From the NCBI RefSeq assembly GCF_031628175.1, contig NZ_JAVLVT010000005.1, positions 558,001 through 622,000 on the forward strand: a stretch of 64,000 nucleotides of DNA, written 5' to 3'. The notes beneath the pieces were generated by a model. The model saw only the letters and a list, made by a program, of their open reading frames with translations. It was not told the DNA's origin and ran no database searches. This stretch comes from Lipingzhangella_A rawalii (GTDB lineage: Bacteria; Actinomycetota; Actinomycetes; Streptosporangiales; Streptosporangiaceae). A program made the translations under genes and the position numbers. Shown here one piece after another: positions 17,294 to 25,959 of this stretch (the first letter of the stretch is position 1; every line of letters starts with the position of its first letter).

Positions 17294-19474
17294 ATGAATC
17301 CGGTACTCGAGCCTCTGGTCAAGACCGTGCGGGCCACGCACCCCAAGGTCGACGTGGCACTCCTGGAACGCGCCTATGCGGTCGCCGAGCGCCAACACGC
17401 CGGGCAAACCCGCAAGAGCGGTGAAGAGTACATCACGCATCCGCTGGCGGTCGCCACCATCCTCGCCGAGCTGGGAATGCAGGAACCGACCCTGGCCGCG
17501 GCGCTGCTGCACGACACGGTGGAGGACACCAACTACCGTCTGGAGGACCTGCGCGACGACTTCGGCGACGAGATCGCCGAGCTGGTGGACGGGGTCACCA
17601 AGCTGGACAAGGTGACCTATGGTGAGGCCACCCAGGCCGAGACCGTCCGCAAGATGGTCGTGGCCATGTCGCGGGACATCAAGGTGCTGGTTATCAAACT
17701 GTGCGACCGGCTGCACAATATGCGCACGCTGCGGCACCTGCCCGCCGCAAAGCAGGATGCCAAGGCCCGAGAAACCCTGGAGATTTTCGCTCCGCTGGCC
17801 CACCGACTGGGGATGAACACCATCAAGTGGGAGCTGGAGGATCTGGCCTTCGCCACGCTGTATCCGAAACGTTTCGACGAGATCGCGCGGCTCGTCTCCG
17901 AGCGTGCACCCCGCCGTGACGTCTACCTTCAGGACGTCATCGAGGCGGTGTCGACGGACCTCGCCGGAGCCAAGATCAAGGCCACCGTCAAGGGCAGGCC
18001 CAAGCACTACTATTCGATCTACCAGAAGATGATCGCCCGCGACTGCGGGTTCGACGAGATCTACGACCTGGTGGGGATCCGCGTCCTGGTGGACAGCGTC
18101 CGCGACTGTTACGCCGCCTTGGGAACCATCCACGCCCGGTGGAACCCCGTTCCCGGGCGGTTCAAAGACTACATCGCGATGCCGAAGTTCAACATGTACC
18201 AGTCCCTGCACACCACGGTGATCGGGCCGGAAGGCAACCCCGTGGAGTTGCAGATCCGAACCTTCGCCATGCATCGCCGAGCCGAATACGGCATCGCCGC
18301 CCACTGGAAGTACAAGGACGACGCGAAGGCCGGGGCCAGTTCGGGCTCGTCCAGTGGCAAGCGCGGCGATATGGAGTGGCTGCGTCAGCTGCTGGACTGG
18401 CAGCAGGAGGTGCAGGACCCGGGGGAGTTCCTGGAGTCGCTGCGTTTCGACCTGTCCGTACAGGAGGTGTTCGTCTTCACCCCGCAGGGAGACGTGATCT
18501 CCCTGCCCCAGGGGGCCACCCCCGTGGACTTCGCCTACGCCGTGCACACCGAGGTGGGACACCGCACGGTTGGCGCCCGGGTGAACGGCAAGCTGGTCAC
18601 CCTGGACTCGGAACTCAGCAACGGTGAGACCGTGGAGATCGTCACGTCGAAATCGCCGGATGCGGGGCCGAGCCGGGACTGGCTGAGTTTCGTCAAGAGC
18701 GCACGGGCCCGCAACAAGATTCGGCAGTGGTTCACCAAGGAGCGGCGGGAAGCCTCGATCGAGCGAGGTAAGGACGCCATCGCCAAGGTGATGCGCAAGC
18801 AGGAGCTGCCGATCAAACGGTTGCTCACCGGGGAGGCGCTGATCGCGCTGGCCCGGGACATGCGCTACGCGGACGTTTCGGCGCTGTACGCCGCGGTGGG
18901 GGAGGGGCACACCAGTGCCCAGAACGTCGTGCAGAAGCTGGTGGACTCCCTTGGCGGCTTGGAGAGCGCTGAGGAGGATATCGCCGAAACATCCATGCCG
19001 ACCCGGCAGCAGCGGCGACAGCGCCCCACGGGCAACCCCGGGGTCGTGGTCGACGGGGATGCCGACGTGTGGGCGCGGCTGTCCAAGTGCTGCACTCCGG
19101 TTCCCGGCGACGAGATCGTTGGTTTCGTCACCCGGGGCAACGGGGTTTCGGTGCACCGCGCGGACTGTGTTAACACCCGCTCACTGGACCGGGAACGCAT
19201 GGTCGACGTGCAGTGGCAGCCCACCGAGGACTCGATGTTCCTGGTGGCCCTCCAGGTGGAAGCGCTGGACCGAACCCGGCTGCTGTCGGACGTGACCCGG
19301 GTGCTTTCGGACCAGCACGTCAACATTCTCTCCGCGTCGGTTCAGACCAGCCGGGACCGGGTGGCGTTGAGCCGGTTCACCTTCGAGATGGCTGACCCCA
19401 CGCACCTGGGCAGCGTGCTCAAGGCCGTACGCACGATCGACGGGGTCTATGACGTGTACCGGGTGCGCAACTGA
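17294..19474 (+). CDS. rel: bifunctional (p)ppGpp synthetase/hydrolase Rel
   Basis: 726 residues. It makes and degrades (p)ppGpp in the stringent response, acting on the ribosome. In order: the hydrolase HD domain with HDTVED (73-78); the synthetase domain with GRPKHYYSIYQKM and RFKD at 289-292, which is the RxKD signature of bifunctional enzymes rather than the ExDD of RelA; the TGS domain (VFVFTPQGDVISLPQGATPVDFAYAVH, about 410-470); the conserved-cysteine domain (SKCCTPVPGDEIVGF); and a C-terminal ACT domain (about 650-726). ATG 17294 follows GGGGGGTAGG and starts the conserved NPVLEPL. It lacks the long N-terminal extension of Streptomyces RelA. Confidence 0.96.
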   Translation: MNPVLEPLVKTVRATHPKVDVALLERAYAVAERQHAGQTRKSGEEYITHPLAVATILAELGMQEPTLAAALLHDTVEDTNYRLEDLRDDFGDEIAELVDGVTKLDKVTYGEATQAETVRKMVVAMSRDIKVLVIKLCDRLHNMRTLRHLPAAKQDAKARETLEIFAPLAHRLGMNTIKWELEDLAFATLYPKRFDEIARLVSERAPRRDVYLQDVIEAVSTDLAGAKIKATVKGRPKHYYSIYQKMIARDCGFDEIYDLVGIRVLVDSVRDCYAALGTIHARWNPVPGRFKDYIAMPKFNMYQSLHTTVIGPEGNPVELQIRTFAMHRRAEYGIAAHWKYKDDAKAGASSGSSSGKRGDMEWLRQLLDWQQEVQDPGEFLESLRFDLSVQEVFVFTPQGDVISLPQGATPVDFAYAVHTEVGHRTVGARVNGKLVTLDSELSNGETVEIVTSKSPDAGPSRDWLSFVKSARARNKIRQWFTKERREASIERGKDAIAKVMRKQELPIKRLLTGEALIALARDMRYADVSALYAAVGEGHTSAQNVVQKLVDSLGGLESAEEDIAETSMPTRQQRRQRPTGNPGVVVDGDADVWARLSKCCTPVPGDEIVGFVTRGNGVSVHRADCVNTRSLDRERMVDVQWQPTEDSMFLVALQVEALDRTRLLSDVTRVLSDQHVNILSASVQTSRDRVALSRFTFEMADPTHLGSVLKAVRTIDGVYDVYRVRN

Positions 19475-19529
19475 GCCCGGTGGGCGTGGCATCGGGACCG
19501 CGCGGGGTGTGGGCGGGCACACTTGCCCC

Positions 19530-19862
19530 ATGAAGAAGCTCTCGCTGGACGCGCTGGCCCGGCTGCATCTCGAGCGTGCGAAGCTGTCCTCGGCGGGGCG
19601 CAGCTCGGAGACGATCTTCGGTGGACACGATCGCACCCTGCGGCAGACGGTGATCGCGCTGCTGGCCGGCTACGGGCTCGGCGAGCATCCCAACCCGGGG
19701 GAGGGCACACTCCAGGTCGTGCGGGGCCGGGTCCGGATGGCCATGGGGGAGCACACCTGGGAGGCACGGGACGGAGACTTCCTGCCGCTGCCAGAGGCCG
19801 ACCACGCGTTGGAAGCGATCACTGACGCCGCCGTCCTGCTCACCGTGGCCAAGTCCCGCTGA
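19530..19862 (+). CDS. small cupin-domain protein
   Basis: 110 residues, a single cupin barrel. Motif 1 is degenerate (GEHPNPGEGTLQVVRGRVRM) and motif 2 ends DGDFLPLPEADHALEAITDA, with one H in each. Metal binding is possible but unproven. ATG 19530 begins MKKLSLDALARLHLERA. It is probably a stand-alone sensor or small enzyme. It is convergent with the DUF349 gene. Confidence 0.75.
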   Translation: MKKLSLDALARLHLERAKLSSAGRSSETIFGGHDRTLRQTVIALLAGYGLGEHPNPGEGTLQVVRGRVRMAMGEHTWEARDGDFLPLPEADHALEAITDAAVLLTVAKSR

Positions 19863-19867
19863 ACGCA

Positions 19868-19934
19868 CCACGACCGTGGTCGTGTGCCTGGCGTTGAGCG
19901 GGACAACCAGGCTCAACACTGGCCACACGACCAC
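19868..19934. terminator. compound hairpin between convergent cupin and DUF349 genes
   Basis: An 11-bp stem pairs 19877-19887 (GTGGTCGTGTG) with 19924-19934. A 7-bp stem inside the loop pairs 19894-19900 with 19912-19918. A separate small palindrome lies at 19870-19885. It lies between the two stop codons and would serve both genes. Confidence 0.6.
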
Positions 19935-19965
19935 CACGGACGACGTGGGATCCTCCGCGCAGGCG

Positions 19966-21195
19966 CTAGTTCATCTCCTGGAGGGTCTTCTCCGCTTCGG
20001 CCAGCCACGCCCGCCGCGTCTCCAACGACTCACTGGCTTCCCGCAGCTTGCGTTCGTTGCCCGAGGCCCGGGCCTTCTCCACCTGCTGCTCCAGCTGCTC
20101 AATGGACTGGCGGAGCTGGTCCACCGTGTCCTGGGCGCGCGCCCGCGCCTCGGGGTTGGTGCGCTGCCACTCCTGTTCCTCGGCCTTGCGCACGGTCTCC
20201 TCGATCTTACGGAACGCCCCCTCCAGCTGGTCCCGGGAGTCGCGCGGCACCGGGCCCGCGGCGTCCCAGCGTTCCTTGAGGTCGCGCAGCTGGCTGCGGG
20301 CCCGGCGTGGATTCTGCACCGGGAGGAGCTGTTTGGCCTCCTCCAACAACTGCTCCTTGGCCCGGGCGTTGTCCTGAAGCTCGGCGTCCCGCTCGGCGAA
20401 GGCCGCGGAGCGGGCCTGAAAGAACACGTCCTGTGCACCCTTGAACCGAGCCCACAGCTCGTCCTCGGCGGACCGGTCGGCCCGGCCGGCAGCTTTCCAC
20501 TGCTGCATGAGTTCCCGGTACCGGCTGGCTGTCTCTCCCCAGTCCGTGGAGTCCTGCAACGCCTCCGCCTCGGCGACCAGCTTCTCCTTTTCCACCCGGA
20601 TCCGTTCCCGCTGCTGGTCCAGGTTGGCGAAGTAGGCCTTACGGCGTTTGGAGAAGGCGTTGCGCGCCGCGGACATCCGTTTCCACAGTGCCTGCTCTAC
20701 CGAACGTTCGGTCCGCGGAGCGGCCTTCCACTCGTCGATGAGTTGCCGCATCCGCTCCCCACCGGACTTCCAGTGGGTGGTTTCCTCCGCGACACGCTCG
20801 GCCTCGGCGACGATACGCTCCTTGATTTCCCGCGCCTCGGTGCGCGCCTGTTCCTGGGCCTCCCGTTGGGCGGCGCGGCGCTGTTCGGCCGTTTCCGCGA
20901 GAGCGTCCAGCCGACGCTCCAGAGCCTCCAGGTCACCGACCGCGTTCGCGCCCTGCACCGAGGAGCGCAGACGATCGATGCTGGACTGGGCCTGGGCGGC
21001 CGACAGGTCCGTGTTGGTGAGCCGCTGCTCCAGCAGTTCGACCTCGGTCACCAGCGCGTCATACTTGCGCCGGAAGAACGCGAGTGCTTCCTCCGGAGCG
21101 CCGGCCTGCCACGACCCGACGACGCGCTCGCCCGAGCTCGTGCGCACATAGACCGTTCCGTCGTCGTCTACGCGGCCCCAGGGGTCCGTGGTCAC
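19966..21195 (-). CDS. DUF349 domain-containing protein
   Basis: 409 residues, mostly helical and charged. At least three DUF349 repeats are visible, each with a W-x(n)-R-x-L-x-x-x-W-K-A-A-x-R-x-x-R pattern (for example MRQLIDEWKAAPRTERSVE and YRELMQQWKAAGRADRSAE, then LRDLKERWDAAGPVPR), followed by a long C-terminal coiled coil. The family's biochemical role is unclear. GTG 21195 was chosen for its AGGAGGA ribosome site and the DPWGRVDDDGTVYV start typical of the family. In actinobacteria this gene is a usual neighbour of rel. Confidence 0.88.
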   Translation of the reverse strand: MTTDPWGRVDDDGTVYVRTSSGERVVGSWQAGAPEEALAFFRRKYDALVTEVELLEQRLTNTDLSAAQAQSSIDRLRSSVQGANAVGDLEALERRLDALAETAEQRRAAQREAQEQARTEAREIKERIVAEAERVAEETTHWKSGGERMRQLIDEWKAAPRTERSVEQALWKRMSAARNAFSKRRKAYFANLDQQRERIRVEKEKLVAEAEALQDSTDWGETASRYRELMQQWKAAGRADRSAEDELWARFKGAQDVFFQARSAAFAERDAELQDNARAKEQLLEEAKQLLPVQNPRRARSQLRDLKERWDAAGPVPRDSRDQLEGAFRKIEETVRKAEEQEWQRTNPEARARAQDTVDQLRQSIEQLEQQVEKARASGNERKLREASESLETRRAWLAEAEKTLQEMN

Positions 21196-21587
21196 CGTGT
21201 CCTCCTGCTGTCCGGGTTCTGGCCGGTAGCCAGTCCCACTGATCGTAGTCGCCTCCCGACGTCTCGGAAGACGCAGCTGTCTGCCCGCCGAGCGATGGAT
21301 CCGCGTGTTCGGACCGTGCAGTTTGTCGACACACCGCATTCGTTCCGGCGACCCAACCGAGGCGACCAGCGGGTCCATGCCGGATCCACGTTACGGGCAT
21401 GGCCCAATATTTCACCGCCGCGCCGATTCGCAAAGAGCTGGTGGCCCGGTGGTGACCGAAAGGTGATGCGGTGCCGGCGCCGGCCGGACACCCTGCCCCG
21501 GTCCTGGCCCCGGATGTCGCCTCGGTAGGCTCGTTTCCAGGTTCCCACCCGTCCCGATTCCACGGAAAGCCGAGGTCAGTACCCACC
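21196..21587. other. 390-bp divergent gap where a cyclophilin gene is usual
   Basis: This holds the promoters of the DUF349 gene (minus) and the MBL gene (plus). No gene is supported. In many actinobacteria a peptidyl-prolyl isomerase gene lies here; none is present. Confidence 0.55.
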
Positions 21588-22277
21588 GTGCTCGTGCTGG
21601 AGTTTCCCGCCGGACTGCTCGCCGCCAACTGCTACGTCCTGGCCCCCGAGCCGGGGGGACCCTGTGTCATCGTCGACCCCGGGCAGGACGCCACTTCGGG
21701 TGTGGCCGAGCTGGTGCAGCGCCACCAGCTCGCCCCGCAGGCGGTGTTGCTGACCCACGGCCACTTCGACCACGTGTGGTCGGCTGCGGAACTGTCGGAC
21801 ACCTACGACGTGGACGTTTACGTCCACTCGGCGGACCGTGTGCTGTTGCACGACCCCACCCATGGCCTCACCCCGGATATTGCGGCACAGCTGTCCGCGT
21901 TGACCGGTGGGCAGCAGCTTCGTCCACCCGAGCGGATCGTGGAACTCGACCAGCGTGACCGTCTGGACCTGGCCGGGATGAGTATCGGGGTAGAGCACGT
22001 TCCCGGGCACACCCCCGGATCAGTGCAGTACGTGCTTCCCGGCCATCTGTGCACCGGGGATCTACTGTTCGCGGGTTCGATCGGACGCACCGACTTTCCG
22101 GGTGGGGACCACTCTGCGATACTCGACAGCCTGCGGCGGGTCCTGGCAACCCACCCCGCAGACGCAGCCGCAGACGGAGACGGAGACGGAGACACTGTGG
22201 TGCTGCCCGGGCATGGGCCGCGCACTACCCTGGCCCAGGAGCGGGCGGGGAATCCGTTTCTCACTGACATCGCCTGA
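21588..22277 (+). CDS. MBL-fold metallohydrolase, glyoxalase II-like
   Basis: 229 residues. It has the metallo-beta-lactamase signature THGHFDH at 56-62 and later ligands H in VPGHTPGSV, D in TGDLLFAGSIGRTDF, and H in VLPGHGP. Such enzymes hydrolyse thioesters such as S-lactoyl or mycothiol conjugates; the substrate here is not known. It corresponds to the Rv2581c-type gene that normally lies between rel and hisS. GTG 21588 was chosen because the upstream in-frame sequence is unconserved. A GAC-rich hexamer repeat (22174-22193) encodes an acidic DGDGDGD insert just before the last metal-binding loop. Confidence 0.88.
   Translation: MLVLEFPAGLLAANCYVLAPEPGGPCVIVDPGQDATSGVAELVQRHQLAPQAVLLTHGHFDHVWSAAELSDTYDVDVYVHSADRVLLHDPTHGLTPDIAAQLSALTGGQQLRPPERIVELDQRDRLDLAGMSIGVEHVPGHTPGSVQYVLPGHLCTGDLLFAGSIGRTDFPGGDHSAILDSLRRVLATHPADAAADGDGDGDTVVLPGHGPRTTLAQERAGNPFLTDIA
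22174..22193 (+). repeat. in-frame hexamer repeat within the MBL gene
   Basis: ACGGAG is repeated three times (22174-22191), followed by AC. The reading frame is kept whatever the copy number, giving a variable run of Asp-Gly. Confidence 0.85.
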
Positions 22278-22483
22278 GCGGTATCCTCACGGCTGACCTG
22301 TTCAGACACCTCGATTGACCTGGCGGAGCCCCGTGCGGCCCATGTGTTGCTCGCTCACCCCTCCCGTTCTGGCGTACCCCGCCGCCGCACGAGATAGCGG
22401 CGCCGGGCCCGATTGAGGTCCGGCTGCCCCGCCCGGGGCCAGGATTCGCAGGATGTCGCATGCACACGTGAGGGAGAGCACCG

Positions 22484-24262
22484 TTGATCCGCACACATCA
22501 GGCGGGGACGCTACGCGCGGCCCACGCCGAGGAGACCGTCGTTCTCGCCGGCTGGGTGGCGCGCCGCCGCGACCACGGCGGGGTCGTGTTCCTGGACCTG
22601 CGCGAAGCTTCCGGGGTGGTGCAGGTCGTGGTTCGGGAGGACGACCTTGCGCACGACCTCCGCGCCGAGTACTGCCTGCGGGTGTCGGGGCGGGTGCGGG
22701 TCCGGCCGGACGGTAACGAGAACCCGGAGATCGCCACCGGCGACATCGAGGTGGTCGCCGACGAGATCGAGGTGCTCAGCGAGGCCGCACCGCTGCCGTT
22801 CCAGCTGGACGACGCTGCCGACGTCGCCGAGGAGACCCGGCTGACCTACCGGTATCTGGACATGCGGGACGGCGCGACGGCCAACGCGCTGCGCGTGCGG
22901 TCCCAGGCCAGCTATCTGGTGCACGATGTGCTTCGCGAGCACGACTTCACCAACATCGAAACCCCCTACCTGACCCGCTCCACGCCGGAGGGGGCGCGGG
23001 ACTTCCTCGTCCCGGTGCGGCTCCAGCCGGGTCGGTTCTACGCGCTTCCGCAGTCCCCGCAGCTGTTCAAGCAGCTGCTGATGGTTGGGGGGATCGAGCG
23101 CTACTACCAGATCGCGCGCTGCTTCCGGGACGAGGATTTCCGCGCCGACCGGCAGCCGGAGTTCACCCAGATCGACGTGGAGATGAGCTTCGTCGACCAG
23201 GACGACGTGATCGCGGTGAGCGAGGACCTGGTGGCGCGGCTGTGGTCCGAACTGCTGGGCTACGACATCGCGCGGCCGATCCCGCGGATGCCGTTCTTCG
23301 AGGCAATGGACCGCTTCGGCTCAGACAAGCCCGATCTGCGCTTCGGTCAGGAGCTCACCGAACTGACCGGATACTTCGCCCAGACGTCGTTTCGGGTGTT
23401 CCAGGCGCCCTACGTCGGGGCCGTGGTCATGCCCGGCGGTGCGGAGCAGACCCGTAAGGAGTTGGACGGCTGGCAGGACTGGGCCAAGGCCCGTGGTGCC
23501 AAGGGGCTCGCCTATGTGCTGGTGCAGCAGGACGGCACCCTCGGTGGCCCGGTGGCCAAGAATCTCTCCACGGCCGAGCGGGACGGTCTGGCGGCCGCGG
23601 TCGGAGCCACGCCAGGTGACGCGATCTTCTTCGCGGCCGGTGGCCGCACCGAAGCCCAGGAGCTGCTGGGGGCGGCCCGGCTGGAGATCGGACAGCGGCT
23701 GGGCCTGATCGACACCAGCCAGTGGTCCTTCGTGTGGATCGTGGACGCGCCCATGTTCGCCGAGGACGGCAACGGCGGCTGGACCCCGGTGCATCATCCC
23801 TTCACCGGACCCAAGCCGGAATGGGCGGAAAAGTTCGCCGACGACCCGGGCAACGCCCTGGCCTACGCCTACGATCTGGTGTGCAACGGCTCGGAGATTG
23901 CGGGTGGGTCGATCCGTATCCACCGGTGGGACGTGCAGCAGCGCGTGTTCGACGTGTTGGGTATCGACGAGCAGGAGGCCCGCTCCAAGTTCGGGTTCCT
24001 GCTGGAGGCATTCCGCTACGGTCCACCGCCGCACGGCGGGATCGCCTTCGGCTGGGATCGGATCGTGGCGCTGTTGGCCGGTGCTGGATCCATCCGTGAC
24101 GTGATCGCCTTCCCCAAGACCGCCTCGGGCGGGGATCCGCTCACCGGTGCGCCGACGCCGATCACGGCCGCACAGCGCGCCGAAGCCGGCATGGACGCCA
24201 CCCCGGAGGAGGACGCGGGCACCACGGCCGGTACTGCCAGCGCTACCGACCCGGGAGCCTAG
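22484..24262 (+). CDS. aspS: aspartyl-tRNA synthetase, bacterial type
   Basis: 592 residues. It charges tRNA-Asp (and perhaps tRNA-Asn if the organism uses GatCAB). It shows the N-terminal OB-fold anticodon domain (VVLAGWVARRRDHGGVVFLDLRE), class II motif 2 (ARCFRDEDFRADRQPEFTQ), the bacterial GAD insert (about 290-420) and motif 3 (GGIAFGWDRI). The start is TTG 22484 with AGGGAG at 22471-22476; no in-frame ATG fits the conserved N-terminus. The C-terminal about 35 residues are a low-complexity Thr/Ala tail. In many actinobacteria hisS comes just before; here it does not. Confidence 0.95.
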   Translation: MIRTHQAGTLRAAHAEETVVLAGWVARRRDHGGVVFLDLREASGVVQVVVREDDLAHDLRAEYCLRVSGRVRVRPDGNENPEIATGDIEVVADEIEVLSEAAPLPFQLDDAADVAEETRLTYRYLDMRDGATANALRVRSQASYLVHDVLREHDFTNIETPYLTRSTPEGARDFLVPVRLQPGRFYALPQSPQLFKQLLMVGGIERYYQIARCFRDEDFRADRQPEFTQIDVEMSFVDQDDVIAVSEDLVARLWSELLGYDIARPIPRMPFFEAMDRFGSDKPDLRFGQELTELTGYFAQTSFRVFQAPYVGAVVMPGGAEQTRKELDGWQDWAKARGAKGLAYVLVQQDGTLGGPVAKNLSTAERDGLAAAVGATPGDAIFFAAGGRTEAQELLGAARLEIGQRLGLIDTSQWSFVWIVDAPMFAEDGNGGWTPVHHPFTGPKPEWAEKFADDPGNALAYAYDLVCNGSEIAGGSIRIHRWDVQQRVFDVLGIDEQEARSKFGFLLEAFRYGPPPHGGIAFGWDRIVALLAGAGSIRDVIAFPKTASGGDPLTGAPTPITAAQRAEAGMDATPEEDAGTTAGTASATDPGA

Positions 24263-24601
24263 CCCGCCGGGTCCGTGCTGCGTCGATGCCGGTTCCGGGC
24301 TGCGGGGCACGTGTGCCCGGAACCGGCATCATCCTCCCGCCGCAGGCGGCAGATGTCCCCTGCCCGTCCACAGGGGCGGGGGTAGACATGGCAACTGAGG
24401 CTGGACAACCCCACGATGGAATTCGTGAGGATGGAGGAGGTCGGGGGTGGTTAGCCCCCGGACGGGGTGGGGCGCGGTTGAACACCGCGTCGTCGACGGC
24501 CCGGGGCCGCATGAGCCGTTGGTGATGCAGTGTGGCCCGATGTGGCCATTGGGTCGGCAACGGCCCGAATGTGGTGGCGCCGTGCGCGCTGCCCCGGCAC
24601 C
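24263..24601. other. 340-bp gap with aspS terminator
   Basis: Apart from the hairpin at 24285-24330, I see nothing identifiable. The GNAT start at 24602 lacks a clear ribosome site. Confidence 0.5.
24285..24330 (+). terminator. aspS terminator hairpin
   Basis: A perfect 16-bp inverted repeat, GATGCCGGTTCCGGGC at 24285-24300 and its complement at 24315-24330, has a 14-nt loop and starts 22 bp after the aspS stop. Confidence 0.85.
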
Positions 24602-25141
24602 ATGAGCACGATGCCCCATCTTGTATATCCCGATGTCCGCTACCGGGACTCCTTCCTGGCCGCGCTGGGGGAGCCTGACCCCCTGGCCGCGGGCGCTCCC
24701 TTCCGCCCGGACAGTGACCGTGTGGACATTCCGTTGGCGCGGATCCGGTCCGACTTCGCTGGCTATGTGGCCCAACGCCACGCCGAGGCCCACGAACCGC
24801 CCTGGCCCGGCGCCGTGACGGCCACGGCCCTGTGGTGGGTCGAGGGGGAGGAATACCTGGGTCGCGTATCGATCCGGCACGAGCTCAGCGATGCCCTGCG
24901 CAGTCACGGCGGACACCTCGGCTACGAGGTTCGTCCCAGCGCGCGGGGACGCGGGCACGCCACCGCGATGCTGCGGGCCGCTCTGCCGTGGGCGGCGAAA
25001 CTCGGAATTGATCCCGCCCTTATGACGTGCGATGTCATCAACGTGGCCTCCCGGCGTGTGATCGAGAAGAGCGGCGGCAGCCTGGTGGACGAGGACGGCG
25101 AAACCTGCTGGTACCACCTGCCCACGGGGGCGTCCGGCTAG
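24602..25141 (+). CDS. GNAT family N-acetyltransferase
   Basis: 179 residues. The acetyl-CoA-binding motif A is clear: LGYEVRPSARGRGHATAMLR, with the R/Q-x-x-G-x-G/A pattern. The NVASRRVIEKSGG segment of motif B follows. The fold matches the small-molecule or ribosomal-protein acetylating GNATs that act on amines; the substrate is unknown. ATG 24602 begins MSTMPHLVYPD; translation could start elsewhere as the ribosome site is weak. It seems monocistronic. Confidence 0.85.
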   Translation: MSTMPHLVYPDVRYRDSFLAALGEPDPLAAGAPFRPDSDRVDIPLARIRSDFAGYVAQRHAEAHEPPWPGAVTATALWWVEGEEYLGRVSIRHELSDALRSHGGHLGYEVRPSARGRGHATAMLRAALPWAAKLGIDPALMTCDVINVASRRVIEKSGGSLVDEDGETCWYHLPTGASG

Positions 25142-25959
25142 AGCGTGGTGTTTGGAGTGTCTGCGGGGTGGGGTGTTGGTGCGGCCGCCTCGGTGGGCGT
25201 GGTCGCAGGCCGGGAACCGGGCACTCTCCCCGGATGCCGCATGGGGCTGCGCTGCTGCGCGCCGATCCGCCCAGGTGAGGCTAGAGGGAACGACCCGCAT
25301 CCACCCGGGGGTCGGGGTGCGGGGAGCGTTTCCGGGTGTGCAGGAACGCCCACGGCGCGGCTTGAGGGGGCGCCCGAGTCCTGGGCTCCCCGGGGAACAT
25401 GCGGGTGACGGTGATTGGTTGCCTGCACGCGCCGTCTCGGCCGCCGGCGGCATCGCGCCCTGGTGGTCACCGGTGGTGTCCTGTTTCCGGGGCGCTCCCC
25501 CGCACGACGGCCAGCGGGATGGGGTGCCGGTGATCGTGGGGCGCATCTCGCTGCCGGGGAGCTCGCTTTTTCCTCCACGGTGGCCAGCGGAGTGGGGGCG
25601 CGGTAGGTCGTGGGGCGCGGTCCCTGTCGCCCCCATCGGCCGTTGCACACCCCCAGTGGCTTCCAGTGGCGCTCATGGTGTGGGGGCTGACCCCGATATG
25701 CCAATACGCCCCTAGGGCAACCCACCCCGGCCCGACCCAACGCGACCACGGGGACCCCGCCGGCACCACACCCACGCGCGCTCAGGTCGGCGGATCGTGC
25801 CCGATCTCCGCCGCACGGATGTCACGAGGGCTTTACCGCACGGTCGAATCATGGTTTCCACGCGATCGATCCCGATCACCAGCATGGGGGCGACATCAGG
25901 CACATAACCGACGTTTCCCCTGCCAGCGGCGCGGTGGGAGCACGGGAAGGATCCCCCGA
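25142..25959. other. 0.8-kb gap with dispersed repeat material, phnD leader
   Basis: No supported gene. It holds copy B of the repeat shared with the 6.2-kb gap and, near its right end, the phnD promoter and ribosome site (GGGAAGG at 25944-25950). Confidence 0.65.
25425..25519. repeat. dispersed intergenic repeat, copy B
   Basis: Module 1 (25425-25463) and module 2 (25489-25519) match 6203-6241 and 6241-6271 at 36/39 and 29/31 positions, with 25 extra bases between them here. A second relative of module 2 with GGCCAGCGGAGTGGGGGCG lies at about 25582-25600. The orientation is the same as copy A relative to the downstream gene. Confidence 0.8.

Noticed and set aside
16979..19156. 725-codon open frame on the minus strand
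   Set aside because: Exactly antisense to rel; a shadow caused by high GC at third codon positions. No family features.
19876..21528. 550-codon plus-strand frame
   Set aside because: Antisense to the DUF349 gene; Leu/Gly-rich shadow without recognisable domains.
22278..22483. T-box or other tRNA-sensing leader before aspS
   Set aside because: I looked for stem-I and antiterminator-like conserved bases and found none.
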